DNA from: an uncultured Dehalococcoidia bacterium
Lineage (GTDB): Bacteria > Chloroflexota > Dehalococcoidia > Lucifugimonadales > G958296245
DNA: 64,000 bases
Reading direction: 5' to 3'
Assembly (NCBI GenBank): GCA_958296245.1
Contig: OY282458.1
Coordinates: 1,510,777 to 1,574,776 of the forward strand
The notes under the pieces: model-generated
Told to the model about the DNA's origin: nothing
Database searches by the model: none
Seen by the model: the letters and a program-made list of their open reading frames with translations, nothing else
Position numbers and translations under genes: made by a program
Shown: one piece after another, positions 43,707-53,290 of the stretch
How positions within the stretch are numbered: the stretch's first letter is position 1
How the letters are laid out: each line of letters starts with the position of its first letter

Positions 43707-44686
43707 CCGACTTCCCAGCCGCACGTCTCAGAAGGCTGCGCCGGTCCGCCGGCCTGCGAGAGATGGTCAGCGAGGCCAGAGTCTCCGTTAGCGACCTGGT
43801 CTATCCGATCTTCGTTACGCATGGCCGAGACCGCCAAGTGGCGGTCCCGCCGATGCCCGGCGTATCTCAACTATCGCTCGACAGGATGGTCGAGGAGGTG
43901 GGCAGCGCCGTGGACCTCGGCATATCCGCAGTCCTGCTGTTCGGAATCCCAGACGGCAAGGACGATTTGGGATCGGAGGCCTACGCGGATGACGGCATAA
44001 TCCAGGAAGCGATTCGGACCATCAAGCAGACCGCGCCCGATCTGATCGCCATCGGGGACGTGTGCCTTTGCGAGTACACCAGCCACGGCCACTGCGGCGT
44101 GCTGGACAGAGGGCGCGTCGACAACGACGCCACGCTGGACCTGCTTGCCAAGACGGCCGTCAGCCAAGCCGGCGCAGGCGCGGACGTCGTGGCGCCGTCG
44201 GCGATGATGGACGGTCAGGTCGGCGCGATCAGGTCCGCCCTGGACGAGAGCGGGTTCCCCGACACCGCGATAATGTCCTACTCGGCCAAGTACGCCTCCG
44301 CCTTCTACGGGCCCTTCAGGGTCGCGGCGGAGTCCGCCCCTCGATTCGGTGACCGCCGCGACTACCAGATGGACCACCGCAACGCCAGGGAGGCCCTCGC
44401 AGAGATGCGGCAGGACCTGAACGAGGGCGCGGACGTCGTAATGGTCAAACCGGCCCTGCCCTACCTGGACGTCATCGCCCGCGCGCGCCAGGCGTTCGCG
44501 TGCCCGATCGCGGCCTACAACGTCAGCGGCGAATACTCGATGGTCAAGGCCGCCGCCCGGAACGGATGGATCGACGGCGAGCGGATTACCATGGAAATAG
44601 CCGCCTCTATCAAGAGGGCCGGGGCCGACGTTCTCATCACCTACCACGCCAAAGAGATCGCCCGCGCACTGAACGCCCGCGCCTGA
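43703..44686 (+). CDS. hemB: Porphobilinogen synthase (delta-aminolevulinate dehydratase)
   Basis: 327 residues. The zinc-binding cysteines are in DVCLCEYTSHGHCG. The two active-site lysines are in YSAKYASAFYGPF and MVKPALPYLD. It condenses two aminolevulinates to porphobilinogen. AAGGAG lies before the ATG at 43703, which overlaps the cobA-hemD stop. The much longer frame upstream is antisense-free shadow of that gene. hemA/hemL are not in the window. Confidence 0.96.
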   Translation: MTDFPAARLRRLRRSAGLREMVSEARVSVSDLVYPIFVTHGRDRQVAVPPMPGVSQLSLDRMVEEVGSAVDLGISAVLLFGIPDGKDDLGSEAYADDGIIQEAIRTIKQTAPDLIAIGDVCLCEYTSHGHCGVLDRGRVDNDATLDLLAKTAVSQAGAGADVVAPSAMMDGQVGAIRSALDESGFPDTAIMSYSAKYASAFYGPFRVAAESAPRFGDRRDYQMDHRNAREALAEMRQDLNEGADVVMVKPALPYLDVIARARQAFACPIAAYNVSGEYSMVKAAARNGWIDGERITMEIAASIKRAGADVLITYHAKEIARALNARA

Positions 44687-44695
44687 CCCGCCCGC

Positions 44696-45172
44696 TCACC
44701 TCACCATGCCGGCGCGCGCCGGAGGCCAGCAGCGCAGCCGGACCCTGCCGACTATGCGGGAGCGGACTACCGGGCCGAACTGACGGCTGTCAGTGCTATG
44801 CGCGCGGTTGTCGCCCATCACCACGTACTCCGCCGCGCCCAGCGTCCAAGCCAGCTTTCCGAGCCCCACCGACGACGGCAGCCCCCCGAGATATGGCTCG
44901 CGGACGCGCTTTCCGTCCACGAACAACAGCCCGTCGCGGAGCCGCACCTCCTCCCCCGGCAGCCCTACCACCCGCTTCAGGTACTCCCCCGCCCGCCCCG
45001 CCGGCTGCCTCACCACCACGACGTCCCCCCTGCGCAGGGTCTCACCCTCCCTGATCGTACTGACCAGCAAGATCTGCCCAGGCGCCAGCGTGGGGCGCAT
45101 ACTCCCCCCCCTGACAACGTACAACCTGATACCCACCGGACCATCTTGTTGGCGGAACTCTGCCAGTGTCAA
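44696..45172 (-). CDS. S26-family peptidase without N-terminal anchor
   Basis: 158 residues. GGSMRPTL has the catalytic serine, YLKRVVGLPGE the lysine, and VVMGDNRAHSTDSRQFGPV the S26 signature. Unlike lepB at 53.3 kb, it has no membrane helix at the N-terminus. This fits the small soluble S26 group that includes nickel-SOD maturation proteases, but no sodN is adjacent. TTG start at 45172 with GAGGG close by; uncertain. It converges with hemB. Confidence 0.85.
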   Translation of the reverse strand: MTLAEFRQQDGPVGIRLYVVRGGSMRPTLAPGQILLVSTIREGETLRRGDVVVVRQPAGRAGEYLKRVVGLPGEEVRLRDGLLFVDGKRVREPYLGGLPSSVGLGKLAWTLGAAEYVVMGDNRAHSTDSRQFGPVVRSRIVGRVRLRCWPPARAGMVR

Positions 45173-45337
45173 GCCGCCCTCGGCCCACTCCGGATTCCCC
45201 GCCTAGAGCCTGCCTCGAAACTACTGAGAAGTCCAAATGGGTCCATCTCTGGCAGAGCTTGGAGGGACGTGTCCCAGATACAAGATCCATGAGGATGGGT
45301 GGGATTTAGAGACGATTGCCCTCCTGAGACGCTCTAA

Positions 45338-46414
45338 TCAGGGGTTTGAGGTCAGCAGCTTTGCGAACGCGACGCGGTCGGCGGGTTGTGTACTGCGAAC
45401 ATCCAACTCTTCACAGACCGCCTGAAGAAACCGGATGCGCCAATCTTCACCCAGTAGCATGAACGAATTGCGCGCGAGCGACTGAATTGAGGTCTGGTGG
45501 ATATTGCTTCCCTGTGCAAACTCCTCCATCACCCTGGCCTCAATTGCTTCACTATCAGCGGCGGCGAGGCCGGGAGTTGCAAATAGGATGTTCACGACTC
45601 GGCCGGTACGCGCCTTTGCTACCGTAGCCTCCAACTCAGTCAGGGTAAGCTCGTTCCCCTTGACTTCGACCGATAAAGCCAAGTTATCATCTTGGCCGTA
45701 GCACATTACGTCTCCCGGCATACCGGTCGCTGCGTCTGCTTCGTTTACGCCTTGGCTCTCGACCTTGGGAAACAGCGAAAATGCCTTCCCTATGATTCGC
45801 ATTAGAGCGGTCGCCACGATCATCGGCCTCAGCCCGCCATTTGAGACCGCCAAGTAGCGATCGAGTATATTGCAAAGGTGGTCCAAGCCGATTCGCATCG
45901 GCACTGGATAATCCACGTGCTGGTCCCTGAGCCGGCGCGCGATGCTCCTGAGGCCTCGGATGATCATATCCTCTACTATTGCCGAATCGGACGCACTCTG
46001 CAATGCGCCCAAAATATCCACGAGCGCCTCCCACTCCTTCCTGTTCCTCAGGGACTCCGTACCTTGATCGAGTCGTGGTCGACGGAGTGGCTTGTTGACA
46101 TATGGGTCGGCGCTAGTGCCCAAGACACCCTGATTCCTCTGAACCCAGGGCACCACGACTCGAGCACAAAACCCTCTAGGGTCCCAACGCCCGGCCAGCT
46201 CCGCACTTGATCTGCGTCCTCCGCTTTGTAGGCAGAGCAGGTCACGTGCGGAGTCAGTATGTTTCCCCAATAGCTGAGTCAGAAACGCGTACCGAATACT
46301 CACGACGGACGAATTTACAAAACGATCAATCTCAGGATCCGGATCGCTCGTGTAGTCTGTCAGCACCTCTTCCCACCGGTTGTCCAGCCAGTGCTTCAAT
46401 TCATTTTCGTTCAT
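45338..46414 (-). CDS. SacI-family type II restriction endonuclease
   Basis: 358 residues. The segment VNEADAATGMPGDVMCYGQD followed by LALSVEVKGNELTL matches my memory of the SacI endonuclease family core. It supplies the PD-(D/E)XK Asp and Glu-x-Lys. The upstream RNRKEWEALVDIL and YPVPMRIGLDHL also fit. The frame is open to 46567, but the ATG at 46414 overlaps the methylase stop (ATGA), so the pair is coupled. Methylase before nuclease is the safe order. The sequence looks less GC-rich than neighbours, a sign of transfer. Recognition site unknown. Confidence 0.8.
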   Translation of the reverse strand: MNENELKHWLDNRWEEVLTDYTSDPDPEIDRFVNSSVVSIRYAFLTQLLGKHTDSARDLLCLQSGGRRSSAELAGRWDPRGFCARVVVPWVQRNQGVLGTSADPYVNKPLRRPRLDQGTESLRNRKEWEALVDILGALQSASDSAIVEDMIIRGLRSIARRLRDQHVDYPVPMRIGLDHLCNILDRYLAVSNGGLRPMIVATALMRIIGKAFSLFPKVESQGVNEADAATGMPGDVMCYGQDDNLALSVEVKGNELTLTELEATVAKARTGRVVNILFATPGLAAADSEAIEARVMEEFAQGSNIHQTSIQSLARNSFMLLGEDWRIRFLQAVCEELDVRSTQPADRVAFAKLLTSNP

Positions 46415-47286
46415 GGCTTGAAGTTGACCCACAGGGACTCTTGGCGAGGCTGGCGGACGGAGTTGGCAGTCCGCACGGGGGCGTCTATGCGCCGCCAGCC
46501 CTTGAAGAGTCGGTCGTAGAGCGGCGTCCGGTAGCCGGACAGGACCGCGCGCCCTCGAATGGACCACAGCGCGTCGGCGAGCTCGACGTGTTCGTCATCG
46601 GTCATCTCGCACTCATACGCCGCCGTGTCGCCGCGCGACGAGTGTACGTAGGGGGGGTCCAGGTAGAAGAGTGTGTCGGGTGTGTCGTAGCGCCGTATCA
46701 CCTCCAGGGCCGGGGCGTTTTCGATCTGGACCCGCTGCAGCCGCAGCGTTATTTCCGCGAGCCCGTCCACAGAACCCAGCCACCTGGACACCGCGCCCGC
46801 CATGCCGGCCCTAGAGGTGAGCACGCAGTGCGCCCAACGCCCCTCGCTGCTCCGCTGAGCGAGCCCGGTCCGCGTCTGCCGCGCCCTCACGAAGAAACGT
46901 CTGGCGCGTTCTCGCTTAGTAAGCCCCCGCTCGTACTCACACGCACGCGCGAGTTCCTCCCTGGAAAACGGGGTCAGGCTGATCGCACGAATTAGCTCCT
47001 GCCCGTCGTCCCTCAGAGTTTCGAAGAAGTTGACCAGCTCGGAATCTATGTCATTGTATGTCTCGACCGGGGCAGGGGGACGGTTGATTAGCACGGCTGC
47101 CGACCCGCCGAACACGTCGCAGAAATGCTTCGCATCCAGCGGTATGTTCGGCAGAATGAAGTCCAAGTGGCTGAATTTGCCGCCATACCACCCAAAAGCG
47201 ATTTTCCGACGTTGTCCGTTACTTCGCCGCCCGGCGATCCGGCGGCCTGTGCCCGTAGAGTTGACCTGCGGAGCGTCCCGATTCAC
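46411..47286 (-). CDS. D12-class DNA adenine-N6 methyltransferase
   Basis: About 291 residues. FGWYGGKF (motif X/I region), FCDVFGGSAAVL and FYLDPPYVHS (DPPY motif IV) place it in the Dam-like D12 class. It should protect host DNA from the coupled SacI-like nuclease. The frame is open to 47397; a GTG at 47286 preceded by GGAGA is the best start. The DNA-recognition part lies between the two motifs, rich in Arg. Confidence 0.87.
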   Translation of the reverse strand: MNRDAPQVNSTGTGRRIAGRRSNGQRRKIAFGWYGGKFSHLDFILPNIPLDAKHFCDVFGGSAAVLINRPPAPVETYNDIDSELVNFFETLRDDGQELIRAISLTPFSREELARACEYERGLTKRERARRFFVRARQTRTGLAQRSSEGRWAHCVLTSRAGMAGAVSRWLGSVDGLAEITLRLQRVQIENAPALEVIRRYDTPDTLFYLDPPYVHSSRGDTAAYECEMTDDEHVELADALWSIRGRAVLSGYRTPLYDRLFKGWRRIDAPVRTANSVRQPRQESLWVNFKP

Positions 47287-47534
47287 TGTTCCACGCTCTC
47301 CATTCCCTTGTGTAAGCTTTCCCAAAGTCGCACAGATATTCTGTGATTGCGAGCATGATGTCAAGCCCTGAGCCCTCCGAGTTAGAAGCCCAGTCACCTC
47401 GCCACTCCACTGTACTTGGAGCGCCGTCCACCGGCGCCAGGCTGACGCCCTTCGAGGGATACTCTACGCCGCCGTTGACACCCGTACAGCCTCCGAATAG
47501 ACTACCCCCACTCTACGAACGGGAGGCCGTAACT

Positions 47535-49262
47535 ATGGGCAGCCGCTTCATGCTGTCGGCCATGTGCGACTTCAACGACGACTGCCGCAACCTCACCTAC
47601 GACCACGCCCTCTTGGGCTCGATGATGGACAAGTTGGTCTGGATGGGAGTCCGGCGCCTCTATTGGAACTACCACCAGCCCGGCTTCTTCGAACTGGTCG
47701 GCGACGGCTCGTTCGCCGAGGGCAGCCCCAATATCAACGAGACCCTCGCCGTTCTCGGCAACCCCATGTTCGCCGCCCGCAAGCTCGCCCACGAGCGCGG
47801 CCTTGAGTTCTTCGTCGTCATAAAGCCCTACGAGACCGGGATCACCCACACCGACCCCGCAGCCAGCGCCAAGGTCCTCGACATGCCGGGCCTGCCTGGC
47901 ATCGGAGGCGTCTACGAGGCGGACGCCTTTACCATCGCCCACCCCGAGCTCCGCATACAGGCGCGCACCGCCGCCGTCCCCACCGGCTTGGAGAGCGTGC
48001 CGATAGCCCGTATCCAGCTACGCCAGAAGGACATGACGCCGGTACGCATCCGACGTGAGAACGTCCAAATATGGACCAGCGGCGACAACCACCGCTACAA
48101 ACGGGAGGACGTCAGCTTCGACCTCTCCGAGTCCGTCGAGACCTGCCCCAACGACGTCATAGGCCGCGACAACGTGCCCCTGACCCACGGGGGCGACTCA
48201 GTGAGGGCGCTGAACATCACGGGCCTGAGCCTCTTGGCCCCCTTCGTTGCCGTCACGACGGACTTCAAGGACGAGGACGGCGCGTTCACGAACACCGTCC
48301 AGGAGATGGCGCGGGCCTACGGACCCGATGGCGCGGAGATTCCGACGCTCGCCGGCAGCTACCACTCGACGTGGCGCAACGAGCGCGACCTGCGCTCCGA
48401 CGACCTGACCTTCGACGGCGGCTTCGGCAATATGATAACGACGCTGGACGCCGACTACGCCCTGCTGGAGTCGAAGGACGGCGTCATCGCCGTGGCCAAG
48501 GGCCGCAACGAGTACATGTCCGGCGCCCTCTGCGAGGCGTACCCGGAGGTCCAGGAATACTGGATGAGCTGGGTCGGCGAGTGCATCGCCTCCGGCGCCG
48601 ACGGCGTCGACGTGCGCCTATCTAACCATAGCTGCTGGACCAATACGCCCGATATATACGGATTCAACGAGCCCATCGCCCGCGAGTACGAGCGCCGCTA
48701 CGGCTCCGACCCCGACGCGGGCGACTACGACCCGGCGCTCCTGGCCTCGCTGCGGGGCGAGTACTTCGAGCAGTTCCTGCGGCGTGCAGGGACCCGGGTA
48801 CGCGCCGCAGGCAAGGCCTTCCAGGTCCACGTCGAGCTGGAATCCACCGCCTTCCGGGACACGGACGTGCCCGGCCGGCGGCAGGACTACCCCGGCGTAC
48901 TGCGGCTGGCGTGGCAGCGGTGGCTCCGAAGCGGCATCGCCGACGAGGTTACGATGTTCGGCAGGGTGCTCATGCCCGGGGAGGCCGTCCGCCACCCCTT
49001 CTACGCAGAGGTTGCCGACGAGGCCAGAGCAGCCGGCACACCCGCCCATTACAGCCATCCCGTCTGGAAGAGCGACGACCCCAAGGAGCACGGCGACTGG
49101 CTGGAGACCGTATACCGCGACGGCAGAGTCTCCGGCTACACGCTGTACGAGACCGCCGCCATGTCCGCCGGACGCCGGGACGACGTCGGAGCCCTGGAGT
49201 TCAACCCCGGCTACGCGGAAGAGATCCGCTCCCGCGCCCTCTCGCTGGGCATCGCCCCCTGA
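47535..49262 (+). CDS. Putative (beta/alpha)8-barrel glycoside-hydrolase-like protein
   Basis: 575 residues, soluble, no signal peptide. The pattern [49 protein letters not shown] and [11 protein letters not shown], strands followed by acidic residues, resembles TIM-barrel glycoside-hydrolase-like families of unknown specificity. I do not recognise an exact family. GGGAGG lies 8 bases before the ATG at 47535, chosen over the open frame from 47343. Followed at 43 bases by a collagen-like lipoprotein and then a sulfatase, which hints at use of sulfated glycans. Confidence 0.55.
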   Translation: MGSRFMLSAMCDFNDDCRNLTYDHALLGSMMDKLVWMGVRRLYWNYHQPGFFELVGDGSFAEGSPNINETLAVLGNPMFAARKLAHERGLEFFVVIKPYETGITHTDPAASAKVLDMPGLPGIGGVYEADAFTIAHPELRIQARTAAVPTGLESVPIARIQLRQKDMTPVRIRRENVQIWTSGDNHRYKREDVSFDLSESVETCPNDVIGRDNVPLTHGGDSVRALNITGLSLLAPFVAVTTDFKDEDGAFTNTVQEMARAYGPDGAEIPTLAGSYHSTWRNERDLRSDDLTFDGGFGNMITTLDADYALLESKDGVIAVAKGRNEYMSGALCEAYPEVQEYWMSWVGECIASGADGVDVRLSNHSCWTNTPDIYGFNEPIAREYERRYGSDPDAGDYDPALLASLRGEYFEQFLRRAGTRVRAAGKAFQVHVELESTAFRDTDVPGRRQDYPGVLRLAWQRWLRSGIADEVTMFGRVLMPGEAVRHPFYAEVADEARAAGTPAHYSHPVWKSDDPKEHGDWLETVYRDGRVSGYTLYETAAMSAGRRDDVGALEFNPGYAEEIRSRALSLGIAP

Positions 49263-49305
49263 CCCTCCCCCGCCCGCCTCGTCCAGAGTTAACGGAGGGG
49301 ATTCA

Positions 49306-50130
49306 GTGAGTCAAAAAGGCACATCCAAGGCAGCGGCGGCATCCGCCATTGCAACGCTGGCGCTCTTGGTAATGCTTGCGGCTTGCGAGTCGGGGCCGGG
49401 ACCAGTCGGGCCGCCTGGGCCTGCCGGGCCCGCTGGGCCGGCTGGGCCCACTGGGCCGCCTGGTGCGGATGGGCTGGTTGGACCATCCGGCCCGACTGGA
49501 CCATCTGGACGGGTTGGACCACCTGGGCCGACTGGACCATCTGGACCCGCTGGGCCGACTGGATCATCTGGACGGGTTGGGCCACCTGGGCCGACTGGAC
49601 CATCTGGACCCGCTGGGCCGACTGGACCATCTGGAGCCGCCGGACCTACTGGGCGGCAAGGACCGCCTGGCGAGGTATCCTTGTCCGACGTGGAGATATG
49701 GCCGGAGTTGCGCATCGACGTGACGGTATCCAGGCGTTGTGCTGACCGTATCCGAGCGGTTGTGGAATATCAGGGTACGGCAGCAGCCGTTGAGCGGCAG
49801 CGGAAGAGTTTGGACTTCCTGCTGACACTGCCTGCCAGATACATGACCAGATCGCATATCGACCGCATACTCAACTGGATGGGGCGGGTGGACGACGAAA
49901 GCCCGGACTGTGACGACACTGAACAGGCGCTAAGCCTGTTCTCCAGAGCGCGCTACAATAACCCTATGGGCCAATGGCGCGAACATGCGCTGCGGGATTA
50001 TTGGCGTTGCGCATACCCGGACGACGATCTGCTGGGAAGGGGCTCCAGCGGCTATTGGAACATGGGGGAGTGCGCGACTTTGGAGCGATGGATACCGCCG
50101 GCGTGGATACCTGCAGAAGGTGGGCCGTGA
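49306..50130 (+). CDS. Collagen-like lipoprotein
   Basis: 274 residues. A lipoprotein signal (LLVMLAAC) gives lipidated Cys at about 33. Residues 35-128 are about 31 uninterrupted Gly-X-Y triplets rich in Pro, with Ser/Thr in the other place, so a triple helix on the outside of the membrane is likely. The C-terminal 145 residues are a separate domain with four cysteines, not recognised. GTG at 49306 with GGAGGGG 8 bases upstream is the start; the same frame upstream is a shadow of the barrel gene. Confidence 0.85.
   Translation: MSQKGTSKAAAASAIATLALLVMLAACESGPGPVGPPGPAGPAGPAGPTGPPGADGLVGPSGPTGPSGRVGPPGPTGPSGPAGPTGSSGRVGPPGPTGPSGPAGPTGPSGAAGPTGRQGPPGEVSLSDVEIWPELRIDVTVSRRCADRIRAVVEYQGTAAAVERQRKSLDFLLTLPARYMTRSHIDRILNWMGRVDDESPDCDDTEQALSLFSRARYNNPMGQWREHALRDYWRCAYPDDDLLGRGSSGYWNMGECATLERWIPPAWIPAEGGP
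49497..49623 (+). repeat. 63-base tandem repeat in the collagen-like region
   Basis: Two near-exact 63-base units, each encoding seven Gly-X-Y triplets ([22 protein letters not shown]). They show that the helix grows by slippage or unequal crossover. Confidence 0.75.
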
Positions 50131-50173
50131 GCGGCCTAGCTGACGGCCCGTAAACCAAAAGGGAGCGCGCTCC

Positions 50174-51670
50174 TTGGACAGCCCAACGGCGCATAATTTC
50201 CTGTTCCTCTTCCCGGACCAGCTCCGTCGCGACTTCCTATCGTGCTACGGCGCAACCTTCATCGACACCCCAAACGTCGACTGGATCGCCGACCACGGCG
50301 TCCGCTACGACAACGCCTACTCCGCTTCCCCCCTCTGCGTACCCGCCCGGACGGCCTTGCTCACGGGCATGAACGCCCTCCGCAACGGCGTCACCGACAA
50401 CCTCCACGCCCTCAGGCCCGACTATGCCCGATCAGGCATCCGCACCTGGCCCCAGATACTCGCCGCAGCCGGCTACTACACCGCTGCCGTCGGCAAGATG
50501 CACTTCTACCCCTGGGACGCAAGACACGGCTTCCAGTACCGCGTCGTCTGCGAAGATAAGCTCTGGTCCCTCATCCGCGACGACTATTACCACTACCTGA
50601 AGGACCGGGGGCTCAGGAAGCTGGGCTGGCGGGAGTACGGCGAGTACCTGGACCGCAAGGGCGTAGCCCACACAGACGTGCCCTGGGAGCACTCCTGGGA
50701 CCGCTACACCGGGCGCGAGGCCAGGCGCTTCATCGACACCCACGGCAGGGACGGCCCGTTCGCGCTGATGGTCGGGTTCCCCGGCCCTCACGACCCGTAC
50801 GACCCTGCCAAGGACTTTCCACATACCTACCGCGCCCAGGACATGCCGGCCCCCATACCGGCGGCGGACTCCCACGGTGGGACGCTGCGCGCAGCCAGAA
50901 TCCGCTCGCGGGCGGGCATGGGCATGGACCTGACAAGCTACACGGTGGAGGAGATGCTCGACGTGAGGGCGCACTACGCCGGGCTCGTCAAGCAGATCGA
51001 CCACGAGGTCGGCGAGCTCATCGACGCGCTGCGCCGCAACGGCCTCCTGGACAACACGGTCATCGTCTTCGCCACCGACCACGGCGACCACCTGGGCGAC
51101 CACGGCATCGAGGGGAAGGCGACCTTCTACGAGTCGGCCTCTCACGTCCCGTTGCTGGTACGGGTCCCAGGTCGGGAAGGAGGCGCCGCCTGCCCGGACC
51201 TGGTCGAGTTGCGGGACGTCACCGCCACGATGCTCGCCCTGGCGGGCTGCACCCTCCCCGACTACGCGGACGCGCAACCCCTACCCGCCCTGGGGCTGGA
51301 TGGCAAGCCGCCGCGCTCTCACGTCTTCGGCTGCCTCACCCAGTCCTGGATGGCCTTCGACGGGCGCCACAAGCTGGCCAAGTACAGCGGCCGCGCCGGG
51401 CCTGGCGAGGCGCACCTCTTCGACCTCCATACCGACCCCGACGAGCAGAATAACCTGCTCGCCTCGCCCGGCGGCGAAGCAGCCGCGGTCTACAGCCGCC
51501 TGGACGCCGCCCTCACACAGGAGATCATGTCCTCGACGGCCTTCGCCATGCACGACCGCATGCCCATGCCGTATTCGATGTCCGGCGGCGAGGACGCGGC
51601 CAGAGAGGGATGGACGTGGCCTTATCCGTCCCCGGCCTCCGCAGCCGCGCAGGTCGGCGACCCCTACTGA
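50174..51670 (+). CDS. Sulfatase (formylglycine type)
   Basis: A 498-residue sulfatase-family hydrolase. FLFPDQLRRDFL starts the fold. PLCVPARTALLTG is the C-x-P-x-R motif whose Cys is turned into formylglycine. GKMHFYPWD and FATDHGDHLGDHG provide metal ligands. No signal peptide. It should cleave sulfate (or phosphonate) esters. TTG start at 50174 with GGGAG upstream. It is the third gene after the barrel protein and collagen-like lipoprotein, all plus strand with 43-base gaps. No formylglycine-generating enzyme is in the window. Confidence 0.9.
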   Translation: MDSPTAHNFLFLFPDQLRRDFLSCYGATFIDTPNVDWIADHGVRYDNAYSASPLCVPARTALLTGMNALRNGVTDNLHALRPDYARSGIRTWPQILAAAGYYTAAVGKMHFYPWDARHGFQYRVVCEDKLWSLIRDDYYHYLKDRGLRKLGWREYGEYLDRKGVAHTDVPWEHSWDRYTGREARRFIDTHGRDGPFALMVGFPGPHDPYDPAKDFPHTYRAQDMPAPIPAADSHGGTLRAARIRSRAGMGMDLTSYTVEEMLDVRAHYAGLVKQIDHEVGELIDALRRNGLLDNTVIVFATDHGDHLGDHGIEGKATFYESASHVPLLVRVPGREGGAACPDLVELRDVTATMLALAGCTLPDYADAQPLPALGLDGKPPRSHVFGCLTQSWMAFDGRHKLAKYSGRAGPGEAHLFDLHTDPDEQNNLLASPGGEAAAVYSRLDAALTQEIMSSTAFAMHDRMPMPYSMSGGEDAAREGWTWPYPSPASAAAQVGDPY

Positions 51671-51692
51671 GCTCGCCCGGGCCTCCGGGTTG

Positions 51693-53228
51693 CTACTGGA
51701 CGCCGAACAGGGCGCTGACAGTCAGGCGCAGCTCAGCCCCTCCGGCGCTGATCGGGGTCGTCATCGACAGCTCGGCAGCCATTAACTTGATGCCGTAGTC
51801 GGCCTGGTCCGGAGCGGCAGCTCCGCCTTCGCTTATGGACAGGAGTTCGCCCAGCGCGACGCCCGCCAAGTCCGCGAAGTGCTCGGCCTTGGACATCGCC
51901 TCTTGGAAGGCCATCCCTCGGAGTTCCTCCATGAACGGCTTCGTGTCCTCGACCGTGAAGTTGATGCCGTTGATCCTCGTAAGGTCGCCGCCCGCCGCCG
52001 CTACGTCGTCGACGATCGGGCCGATGGCGTCCAGGTCGCGGACGTCGATCGCGGCGGAGTTGCGCACGGTATACCCAACGAGTACCTGCCTATCCACACG
52101 CACGCCGTCCCGCTCGATCTCCTGGTATTGATACTGGGGCCATATCTCGAACGAGGTCGTCTGGATGTCGGCGTCCGTTAGGCCGTAACCCTTGACGGCT
52201 CGGACGACGCTCGACATTGCTTCCGCGGCGTCGGCCCTCGCCTGCGCGACGGTCTCAGCCTGTGACTCGACGCCGACGTTGACGACCGCCAGGTCCGGCT
52301 CGACGCTGACACGACCTTCACCAGTGACCCATATGTCCGTCTTAGCGTACTCGGTTTGACTCTTGGACTTAGAGTCGGAGCTCTCGACCTCGGCGGCCTG
52401 GATGCCGAACAGGGCGCTGACAGTCAGGCGCAGCTCAGCCCCTCCGGCGCTGATCGGGGTCGTCCTCGACATCGCGGCAGCCTCCATCATCACCCCGGCG
52501 TCAGCCCGGAGGGGGGCCGGGGCAGCTCCGCCTTCGCTTATGGACAGGAGTTCGCCCAGCGTGACGCCCGCCAAGTCCGCGAAGTGCTCGGCCTTGGACG
52601 TCGCCTCCTGGAAGGCCATCCCTCGGAGTTCCTCCATGAACGGCTTCGTGTCCTCGACCGTGAAGTTGATGCCGTTGATCCTCGTAAGGTCGCCGCCCGC
52701 CGCCGCTACGTCGTCGACGATCGGGCCGATGGCGTCCAGGTCGCGGATGTCGATCGCGGCGGAGTTGCGCACGATATACCCAACCAGTACCCGCCTTTCC
52801 ACACGTCCGCCGTCCCGCTCGATCTCCTGGTATTGATACTGGGGCCGGATCTCGAACGAGGTCGTCTGGATGTCGGCGTCCGTTAGGCCGCGGCCCTTGA
52901 CGGCTTGGACGACGTTCGACATCGCTTCCGCGGCGTCGGCCCTCGCCTGCGCGACGGTCTCAGCCTGCGACTCGACGCCGACGTTGACGACCGCCAGGTC
53001 CGGCTCGACGCTGACGCGACCTTCACCAGTGACCCATATGCCGCCCGTCTTAGCGTACTCGGTTTGACTCTTGGCCATAGAGTCGGCATTCTCGATCGCA
53101 GCGGCGGTGACGCCGGCCTCCGTAGGCGCAGACGTTACGTCCGCGTCTAGACGGGAATCGCCTCTGCAGGCGACGAGCAGCATCATGACGGCGGCGAGCG
53201 CCGCCAACAGACCCAAGTACCTTCTCAT
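51693..53228 (-). CDS. Lipoprotein with two tandem SIMPL (DUF541) domains
   Basis: 511 residues. The signal peptide ends in LLVAC, lipidated Cys about 21. Two SIMPL domains follow, residues about 60-285 and 300-511. Each has IWVTGEGRVSVEPDLAVV, DADIQTTSFEI, YQYQEIERDG and DLTRINGINFTVEDT and is about 90 percent identical to the other. This is a recent internal duplication of some 690 bases. SIMPL proteins are exported and of unclear function. GGAGG lies 7 bases before the ATG at 53228 (ATG at 53231 also possible). Confidence 0.88.
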   Translation of the reverse strand: MRRYLGLLAALAAVMMLLVACRGDSRLDADVTSAPTEAGVTAAAIENADSMAKSQTEYAKTGGIWVTGEGRVSVEPDLAVVNVGVESQAETVAQARADAAEAMSNVVQAVKGRGLTDADIQTTSFEIRPQYQYQEIERDGGRVERRVLVGYIVRNSAAIDIRDLDAIGPIVDDVAAAGGDLTRINGINFTVEDTKPFMEELRGMAFQEATSKAEHFADLAGVTLGELLSISEGGAAPAPLRADAGVMMEAAAMSRTTPISAGGAELRLTVSALFGIQAAEVESSDSKSKSQTEYAKTDIWVTGEGRVSVEPDLAVVNVGVESQAETVAQARADAAEAMSSVVRAVKGYGLTDADIQTTSFEIWPQYQYQEIERDGVRVDRQVLVGYTVRNSAAIDVRDLDAIGPIVDDVAAAGGDLTRINGINFTVEDTKPFMEELRGMAFQEAMSKAEHFADLAGVALGELLSISEGGAAAPDQADYGIKLMAAELSMTTPISAGGAELRLTVSALFGVQ

Positions 53229-53267
53229 CATTCAGCCTCCATTCGTGCAACCGTGCGCAGCCGCGAC

Positions 53268-53273
53268 TATAAT
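53268..53273 (+). promoter_or_regulatory. -10 box of lepB
   Basis: A consensus TATAAT ends 17 bases before the lepB ATG, so the messenger would have an almost absent leader (about 10 bases). No clear -35 is seen. The same bases read TATAGT on the other strand and may serve the SIMPL gene. Confidence 0.5.
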
Positions 53274-53290
53274 GTAGCCTGCACGATGAC

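Noticed and set aside
48784-49305. Long in-frame extension of the collagen-like gene into the barrel gene
   Set aside because: It is a shadow of the 575-residue gene; GTG at 49306 has a strong ribosome site and a lipoprotein signal.
49311-49715. Antisense collagen-like frame (Gly-Pro-rich)
   Set aside because: GC-rich triplet repeats read as Gly/Pro repeats on both strands; only the plus strand has a signal peptide and start signals.
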